From: Actinomycetospora soli
Lineage (GTDB): Bacteria > Actinomycetota > Actinomycetes > Mycobacteriales > Pseudonocardiaceae
Direction: 5' to 3'
Assembly (NCBI RefSeq): GCF_021026295.1
Contig: NZ_JAJNDA010000006.1
Coordinates: forward strand, 248,001-312,000
Length of the DNA stretch: 64,000 nucleotides
Shown: positions 59,182-64,000 of the stretch, piece after piece
Layout of the letters: each line of letters opens with the position of its first letter
Position numbering within the stretch: position 1 is the first letter of the stretch
Program-made: the position numbers and the translations under genes
The notes under the pieces: model-generated
The model's database searches: none
The model's input: only the letters and a program-made list of their open reading frames with translations
Told to the model about the DNA's origin: nothing

Positions 59182-60442
59182 AGGAGGTCTCGGGGGCGTC
59201 CCTCGTGGTGGCCGGAGCCGCGGCCATGACCCCGTCCCGCCGGGCGCGGCGGGCGCCCAGCCCGAGCAGCACGAAGATGACGAACTGGCTGATCACGTAG
59301 CCGACGGCTGCCCAGACGGCGCCGCCGAGCGTCGAGAGCACGAAGGTCGCCACCAGGCCGACACCGAGACCGACCGCGATGCCGACCGCGACCGTCTGCG
59401 GCCGCCCGCGGTTCTGCAGGATCACGGCGAACGGCTGGTTGAGGGTCACGATCACCGCTCCGACGGCCAGGACGGCGAACACCGTGCCGGAGCTGCGGTA
59501 CTCCTCCCCCAGCAGCAGCGGGATCACCGGCGGGCCGACGACCGCCAGCAGCAGCGGCGCGACGCACAGGGCCAGGCTCACGCGCAGGACCCGCCGTTCC
59601 TCGCCCCGCAGCGCCGCCGGGTCGGTCCCCGCGCGCGCGAGCCACGGCCCGGCCACCAGGCCGACCGAGTTGGCCAGGAAGTTCAGCGGACCGATGAGAC
59701 GTCCGGCCGCGGCGTAGAGACCGCCCTCGTAGGCGCCGCCACCCGCCGTCACCAGGGGGGTGTCGAGCTGCTGCGCCGAGACCGCCAGCGTCGCCATGCC
59801 GTACCCGACCGACTCGCGGTGCGCGGTGACCATCTCCCCGGCCGTCCCGCGGTGACGCTCGACCGCCCGGCCCAGGAACACGCGGTCGAGGACGGCCTCG
59901 AGGAGGAAGGACAGGGGGATGGCGGTCGCGAGCGCGTAGTCGCCGGCCCCGGCGAGGGCGAGCACGAGGACCGCGACGAGGCCGCCGACGCGACCGACGA
60001 TCTGCCCCGTCGACGCCTTCGCGAAGAGCTCGCGGGCCCGCAGCAGCCCGTTCGCGTTCTGGGCCTCCCACACCCCCGCGCCGACGAGCGCGAGGATCAG
60101 TCCCACGCCGGGCGACGGGGCGAGAAGGAGACTCGACCCGATCCCGACGACGAGCAGCACGGCCAGGGCCCAGGGCCGCTTGGCCGCCGTGAGGGCGCGG
60201 GCCCGGTCGCTCGTGATCCGTCCCGAGGCCGTCTCGCGGACCAGGTAGTTGATCAGCCCGAAGTCCACGACGGTCGCCGCCACCTGACCGATGGCGGCGC
60301 ACGTCGCGATGAGACCGAGGGTCGTCGGGGACATCGAGCGCGCGCCGACCACGAAGGTCAACCCGAGCACGACCTGCCCGACGACGAGCGCGCCCGCCAC
60401 ACCCCCGACGCGCCCCAGGAAGAGCCCCAGCCCACCCTTCAT
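59180..60442 (-). CDS. Wzx-like polysaccharide flippase
   Basis: A 420-residue polytopic protein with about twelve helices and a MATE/MVF-like arrangement: [76 protein letters not shown]. It would flip undecaprenyl-linked repeat units to the outer face. ATG 60442 overlaps the end of gmd by ATGA, so the flippase is in one operon with GDP-fucose synthesis. Confidence 0.87.
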   Translation of the reverse strand: MKGGLGLFLGRVGGVAGALVVGQVVLGLTFVVGARSMSPTTLGLIATCAAIGQVAATVVDFGLINYLVRETASGRITSDRARALTAAKRPWALAVLLVVGIGSSLLLAPSPGVGLILALVGAGVWEAQNANGLLRARELFAKASTGQIVGRVGGLVAVLVLALAGAGDYALATAIPLSFLLEAVLDRVFLGRAVERHRGTAGEMVTAHRESVGYGMATLAVSAQQLDTPLVTAGGGAYEGGLYAAAGRLIGPLNFLANSVGLVAGPWLARAGTDPAALRGEERRVLRVSLALCVAPLLLAVVGPPVIPLLLGEEYRSSGTVFAVLAVGAVIVTLNQPFAVILQNRGRPQTVAVGIAVGLGVGLVATFVLSTLGGAVWAAVGYVISQFVIFVLLGLGARRARRDGVMAAAPATTRDAPETS

Positions 60443-61422
60443 CGGGCGGCGTCGAGATCCTTCAGTTCGGCTTCGACCATGATGCGGGCGAGCTGGTCGG
60501 GCATGGTCTGTGCCTTCCAGCCCAGGATCTTCTCGGCCTTGGTGGCGTCCCCGATCAGGGCGTCGACCTCGGTCGGGCGCAGGTAGGTCTCGTCGAAGCG
60601 GACGTGCTTGTCCCAGTCGAGGTTGACCGCGCCGAAGCAGTACTCGACCCACTCGCGCACCGTGGTCGCGGTCCCGGTCGCGAGCACGTAGTCATCGCCC
60701 TGGTCGGCCTGCAGCATCCGCCACATGCCCTCCACGTACTCCGGGGCGTACCCCCAGTCCCGGACCGCGTCCAGGTTCCCCAGGTAGACGAACTGCTCCT
60801 TGCCCTGCGCAATTCGCGCCGCCGCCCGAGCGATCTTGCGGGTCACGAACGTCTCCCCGCGCCGCGGGGACTCGTGGTTGAACAGGATCCCGTTCACCGC
60901 GAACATCCCGTGCGCCTCACGGTAGTTCCGCGCCATCCAATAGCCGTAGACCTTCGCCGCCCCATAAGGGCTGCGCGGGTAGAACGGGGTCTCCTCGTTC
61001 TGCGGCGGCGGCGTCGCCCCGAACATCTCCGAGCTCGACGCCTGGTAGTAGCGGGTCTCGATCCCCACCATGCGAATGGCTTCCAGGAGGCGGGCGGTGC
61101 CGACGCCGGTGGTGTTCCCGGTGTACTCCGGCTCGTCGAACGACACACGCACGTGCGACTGCGCCGCCAGGTGATACACCTCGTCCGGGCGCACCTTCTC
61201 GATCAACGTCACCAGACGGCTCGAGTCGGTCAGGTCCCCGTAGTGCAGCACCAGTCGCTGGTCGGGATCGTGCGGGTCCTGGTACAGGTGCTCGATGCGA
61301 CCCGTGTTGAAGGTGCTCGAACGGCGGATGATGCCGTGCACCTCGTAGCCCTTCGACAGCAGCAACTCGGTCAGATACGACCCGTCCTGCCCCGTGATCC
61401 CCGTGATCAGTGCCCGCTTCAT
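60439..61422 (-). CDS. gmd: GDP-mannose 4,6-dehydratase
   Basis: A 327-residue extended [23 protein letters not shown] with the GMD-specific [10 protein letters not shown] (7-16), [45 protein letters not shown], and catalytic [14 protein letters not shown] (Tyr153, Lys157) are unmistakable. It converts GDP-mannose to GDP-4-keto-6-deoxymannose, precursor of GDP-L-fucose or GDP-rhamnose. It lies between the fucose synthase (ATGA overlap at the start) and the flippase (ATGA overlap at the end). Confidence 0.97.
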   Translation of the reverse strand: MKRALITGITGQDGSYLTELLLSKGYEVHGIIRRSSTFNTGRIEHLYQDPHDPDQRLVLHYGDLTDSSRLVTLIEKVRPDEVYHLAAQSHVRVSFDEPEYTGNTTGVGTARLLEAIRMVGIETRYYQASSSEMFGATPPPQNEETPFYPRSPYGAAKVYGYWMARNYREAHGMFAVNGILFNHESPRRGETFVTRKIARAAARIAQGKEQFVYLGNLDAVRDWGYAPEYVEGMWRMLQADQGDDYVLATGTATTVREWVEYCFGAVNLDWDKHVRFDETYLRPTEVDALIGDATKAEKILGWKAQTMPDQLARIMVEAELKDLDAAR

Positions 61423-62369
61423 CGAGCCCCCTCCACAACGTTGTCCAGGTACCAGCGATAGGTCGAGGCCAGGCCCTCGGTGAGCCCGATCCGCGGCTTC
61501 CACCCCGTCGCCGCGATCTTCGAGACGTCCAGCACCTTGCGCGGCGTCCCGTCCGGACGCGACGTGTCGTAGACGATCTCGCCGGTGAAGCCCACGGTCG
61601 CCGCGACCAGCGACGCCAGCTCCGCGATCGTCACGTCCTCCCCCGTGCCCACATTGATCGGCGCCGGGTCGTCGTAGGCCTCCAACAGATGCACACACGC
61701 CGCCGCCAGATCATCGACGTGCAGGAACTCCCGCCGCGGCGTCCCCGTCCCCCACACCGTCACGCTCGGTTCCCCGGCGACGGTGGCCTCGTGGAACTTC
61801 CGGATCAACGCCGGCAGCACATGGCTCGACTCCAGGTCGAAATTGTCGCCCGGCCCGTACAGGTTCGTCGGCATCGCCGAGATCCACCGCCGGTCGTACT
61901 CCCGCCGGTACGACTGCACACCCATGATCCCCGCGATCTTCGCGATCGCATACGCATCATTGGTCGGCTCCAACGCCCCGGTCAGCAGCGAATCCTCCCG
62001 GATCGGCTGCTCCGCGAACTTCGGATAGATGCACGACGACCCCAGGAACAGCAGACGCTGCGCCCCCGCCGCGTGCGCCGCATCCAACAGGTTCGCCTGA
62101 ATCCGCAGATTGTCGTGCAGGAACTCCACCGGCCGCGCGTTGTTCGCCGCGATCCCACCCACCCGAGCCGCCGCATCCACCACGACGTCGGGCCGGGTCG
62201 CCGTCACGAACTCCCGTGCCGCCTCCGCGTCCCGCAGATCCACCTGCGCCGACCGGGCCCCCACCACATCCGAGAACCCCGCCGCCCCCAGCGCCCGCAC
62301 CACCGCCGAACCGACCAGGCCACCCGACCCGGCCACCAGCACCCGCGCGGAACGATCCAGCTCGTCCAT
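61419..62369 (-). CDS. fcl: GDP-L-fucose synthase
   Basis: A 316-residue epimerase-reductase. [18 protein letters not shown] (NADPH loop), [40 protein letters not shown] (Ser/Cys active-site block), and [11 protein letters not shown] with Tyr140 and Lys144 are diagnostic of Fcl/GDP-fucose synthase. It makes GDP-L-fucose from the Gmd product by 3,5-epimerisation and reduction. First gene of the fcl-gmd-wzx operon. ATG 62369 is preceded by AAAAGG-like AT-richer sequence. Confidence 0.96.
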   Translation of the reverse strand: MDELDRSARVLVAGSGGLVGSAVVRALGAAGFSDVVGARSAQVDLRDAEAAREFVTATRPDVVVDAAARVGGIAANNARPVEFLHDNLRIQANLLDAAHAAGAQRLLFLGSSCIYPKFAEQPIREDSLLTGALEPTNDAYAIAKIAGIMGVQSYRREYDRRWISAMPTNLYGPGDNFDLESSHVLPALIRKFHEATVAGEPSVTVWGTGTPRREFLHVDDLAAACVHLLEAYDDPAPINVGTGEDVTIAELASLVAATVGFTGEIVYDTSRPDGTPRKVLDVSKIAATGWKPRIGLTEGLASTYRWYLDNVVEGAR

Positions 62370-62660
62370 ACCCCAAAAGGTAGCGGAGAGTGGCGACATC
62401 GCGAGCGGCTAGTCCATCCGAAGCGCATCACACTTCCGGCGGTCGCGTCCGGTTGCATCTGGCTGCAGACGGTGGATGACGCTGTGGCCGTCAGGAGCAC
62501 GCGGTTGGTGCGCTCGGTCTATTGGCGCCGATGCCCCGGAGCGGGTGGCCCGGGAGCGACCAGCGGTGCCGGAGTGTGATGACGCGTGTGGTCTGCGTGA
62601 TCTTCGTGAACCCGGGGTAGCCGCTGCGCGACCAGGAGTGCGCACCGCGGGAGGTCCCCC
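62370..62660. other. gene-free divergent spacer
   Basis: About 290 bases between the fcl operon (-) and the membrane gene (+). No confident promoter, repeat or coding frame was found; a patch less GC-rich than the surroundings at 62440-62530 probably holds one of the promoters. Confidence 0.45.
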
Positions 62661-63248
62661 ATGTCGGCCGGTGAGTTCGCCCGCGACGAGTCCGCCGGGA
62701 ACGACGACGTCCGTCGCCGTCCCCGGTCCCCGCTCGAGCGGGTGCCCCACGACCGATTCGTCGTGGAGGGCACCCGCGGGTTGCGCTGGCGGGCACGGTG
62801 GTGGCTCCTCACCTGCAGTCCGACGAGCCGGCCGTGGTCCGCCTTCGCGCTCTGCCTCCTGGGCATCGTCGGGATGTTCCTGCCCGTGGCGCGGGACGAG
62901 AACGGGGCGGCCCTGAGCATGCTGACGCTGGTCGACGGGCCGGCGATCCTGCTGCTCGTCGCCTTCGGGGTGCTCTCGTTGCTGCCCGTGGTGGACCTGG
63001 TGCTCGGTCGGGAACGGTTGACGCCGTGGCTGGCCTTCCCGGCGGCGCTGGGGATGCAGGTGACGCTCGCGCTCGCGCTGGTGGCCGGGAGCCAGGGCGC
63101 GGGCGCGCTCGACCCGCAGCTCTCCGCCGGCGTGAGCGGACCCGGCTCGGGAGTCCTGGTGCTCGGCGGCGTCGAGCTCGGACTGGCCGTGATCGGCGCG
63201 CTCGGCTTCGTGCGCCGCTCGACGCAGCGGCGCTACGGGCTGGCCTGA
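62661..63248 (+). CDS. four-helix membrane protein of unknown function
   Basis: A 195-residue protein from ATG 62661 with GGGAGG upstream. A charged 45-residue cytoplasmic start (DDVRRRPRSPLERVPHDRFV) is followed by four membrane helices (about 58-76, 90-112, 120-140, 160-182) and a basic C-terminus. I recognise no family. A weak hairpin (CCTCGCG 63254-63260, CGCGAGG 63279-63285) lies at its end. Confidence 0.68.
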   Translation: MSAGEFARDESAGNDDVRRRPRSPLERVPHDRFVVEGTRGLRWRARWWLLTCSPTSRPWSAFALCLLGIVGMFLPVARDENGAALSMLTLVDGPAILLLVAFGVLSLLPVVDLVLGRERLTPWLAFPAALGMQVTLALALVAGSQGAGALDPQLSAGVSGPGSGVLVLGGVELGLAVIGALGFVRRSTQRRYGLA

Positions 63249-63263
63249 CGGTTCCTCGCGGCG

Positions 63264-63551
63264 CTACCGCGCGGATCGCGCGAGGAGGTCGGCGAGGACC
63301 TCGCCCGGGGTCGGCGCGCCGGGCACCGCCGACACGGGTCCGGTGAGCGGAATGCCCAGCGCGGGGCGGGGCTCGGCCGGGATCGACCGCGCGGTGGGGC
63401 TCCCACCGAGGACGGCGAGACCCACGAGGACGGTGCACAGTGCGGCGCCCACGACCATCGCTGCGATGAGCACGCCGGGCCGACGCTGCCGGCCCCGGTC
63501 CCGCACCCACGGCGGTGCTCCCCAGGAGACCTCGTACGGGTTCGCGCTCAT
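63264..63551 (-). CDS. 95-residue single-pass membrane protein
   Basis: From ATG 63551: MSANPYEVSWGAPPWVRDRG, a basic RQRRPG, one helix (GVLIAAMVVGAALCTVLVGL) and an exported 40-residue Pro-rich tail ending GEVLADLLARSAR. Convergent with the 62661 gene. Unknown function. The longer upstream frame is Ser-rich shadow of the gene at 63716. Confidence 0.58.
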   Translation of the reverse strand: MSANPYEVSWGAPPWVRDRGRQRRPGVLIAAMVVGAALCTVLVGLAVLGGSPTARSIPAEPRPALGIPLTGPVSAVPGAPTPGEVLADLLARSAR

Positions 63552-63641
63552 GACTCCGCACGCTAGGCACGCTGCCGAGGTCGCAGGTGACGATTCGGTA
63601 GGCCTTCGGACACGAACCGCGCCGAGGTCCTGACCTGCGAC

Positions 63642-63671
63642 GTTGCTCCGTTCGCGATCAAGTTGCTCCGA
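63642..63671 (+). promoter_or_regulatory. two direct repeats GTTGCTCCG at 21-base spacing
   Basis: GTTGCTCCG at 63642-63650 and 63663-63671 start exactly 21 bases apart (two helical turns), 45 bases before the ATG at 63716. Candidate activator or repressor site. Confidence 0.4.
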
Positions 63672-63715
63672 GTGGAGTCTGGATCTTGTCGAACTGGTGT
63701 TCGATGATGGGTGCA

Positions 63716-64000
63716 TGGCGATCGAGGCAGGGTGGGACCCCGACACGGGGCTGCCGCTGCCTGACGATGCGCCGTTCGTGCCGCTCTCGGACGAGGAGCT
63801 CGCGGCGTGGGCGGTCGAGGACGCCCTCGCGCCGATCTCGGAGTACTCCTTCCATGACGAGGAGGAGCCGCCACTCGCCACCGAGCCAATCGAGCCGGTG
63901 GAGCCTGGGTGGGCGGTGCCGGGAGTCTCGGACGCCGAGGCGTCCTCCGAGGAGGGTGTGTCGGCGGAGTCGCTGACACTGCTGGCTGAGGGCGCGGCCG
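63716..64000 (+). CDS. N-terminus of an acidic protein, possibly DUF222/HNH (13E12-type); cut by window edge
   Basis: The frame from ATG 63716 is open to the right edge (95 codons). It reads MAIEAGWDPDTGLPLPDDAP, FVPLSDEELAAWAVEDALAP, then an acidic Glu/Pro region and SAESLTLLAEGAA. Acidic starts with a D-x-D-x-G-x-P-L-P segment precede DUF222-HNH endonuclease domains in related actinobacteria as far as I recall, but the diagnostic domain is outside the window. Codon use and position fit a real gene. Confidence 0.5.

Overview
The window is very GC-rich (roughly three quarters G+C by eye), with GTG and TTG starts common, many 4-base ATGA/GTGA overlaps between genes, and gene families typical of actinobacteria: an F420-type luciferase-like oxidoreductase, paired Asp23 proteins, an Rv1733c-like membrane protein, DUF4190/DUF4333, SARP and LAL regulators, a class F sortase, and a possible 13E12-type start at the right edge. 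A Pseudonocardiaceae-like actinobacterium (Actinomycetospora/Pseudonocardia type) is my inference. No rRNA, tRNA, CRISPR array, transposase or phage structural gene was seen.

Layout. 1-2928: a secreted lysine-pentad repeat protein cut by the left edge, then an acyl-CoA dehydrogenase and an enoyl-CoA hydratase broken by a frameshift. 3009-14296: metabolic and redox genes: a VOC protein, a DsbA-like/CcdA-like pair, a ketol-acid reductoisomerase-like protein with a changed active site, an anchored esterase, a membrane flavin reductase, an SDR, an FAD monooxygenase with a divergent MarR regulator, an MmyB-like regulator with a divergent aldo/keto reductase. 14297-14610: two copies of a 64-base palindromic repeat. 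14611-25597: an F420 oxidoreductase, a TauE transporter, a small gene behind a LexA-like box, a hydrolase, a 52-residue Cys protein overlapping a TetR gene, two Asp23 genes, a DICT sensor, a QorB-like reductase, an internally shortened patatin-like protein and several small membrane or secreted proteins. 25780-29368: a three-subunit molybdenum aldehyde oxidoreductase (PaoABC type). 29365-34069: envelope and hypothetical genes and a four-CBS protein.

34088-62369 is an exopolysaccharide locus with unrelated genes interspersed: two polyprenyl-phosphate sugar transferases, four glycosyltransferases, an O-antigen-polymerase-like protein, a Wzz/BY-kinase-like protein, a Wzx-like flippase, a Tat-type beta-helix lipoprotein, and GDP-fucose synthesis (gmd plus GDP-fucose synthase). 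Embedded in it are a SARP-ATPase regulator, a LAL regulator, a permuted papain-like hydrolase, a DUF4397-sortase F fusion and a secreted His-rich protein. The parts needed to start, extend, flip, polymerise and length-control a fucose-containing surface glycan are mostly present; the LAL and SARP genes are the obvious candidate local regulators. 62661-64000 holds two small membrane proteins and the start of an acidic protein cut by the right edge.

The most unusual signals are: (1) a 51-base palindrome-containing repeat present once between genes (30911) and twice inside a coding region (42598 and 42715), where it encodes a duplicated 17-residue peptide; (2) the near-identical 64-base repeats at 14327 and 14490; (3) a dispersed 12-mer CCCGTCGTCGGG found ten times; (4) two P-loop proteins of the glycan locus that both lack the P-loop lysine; and (5) several direct or inverted repeat arrays in promoter regions.
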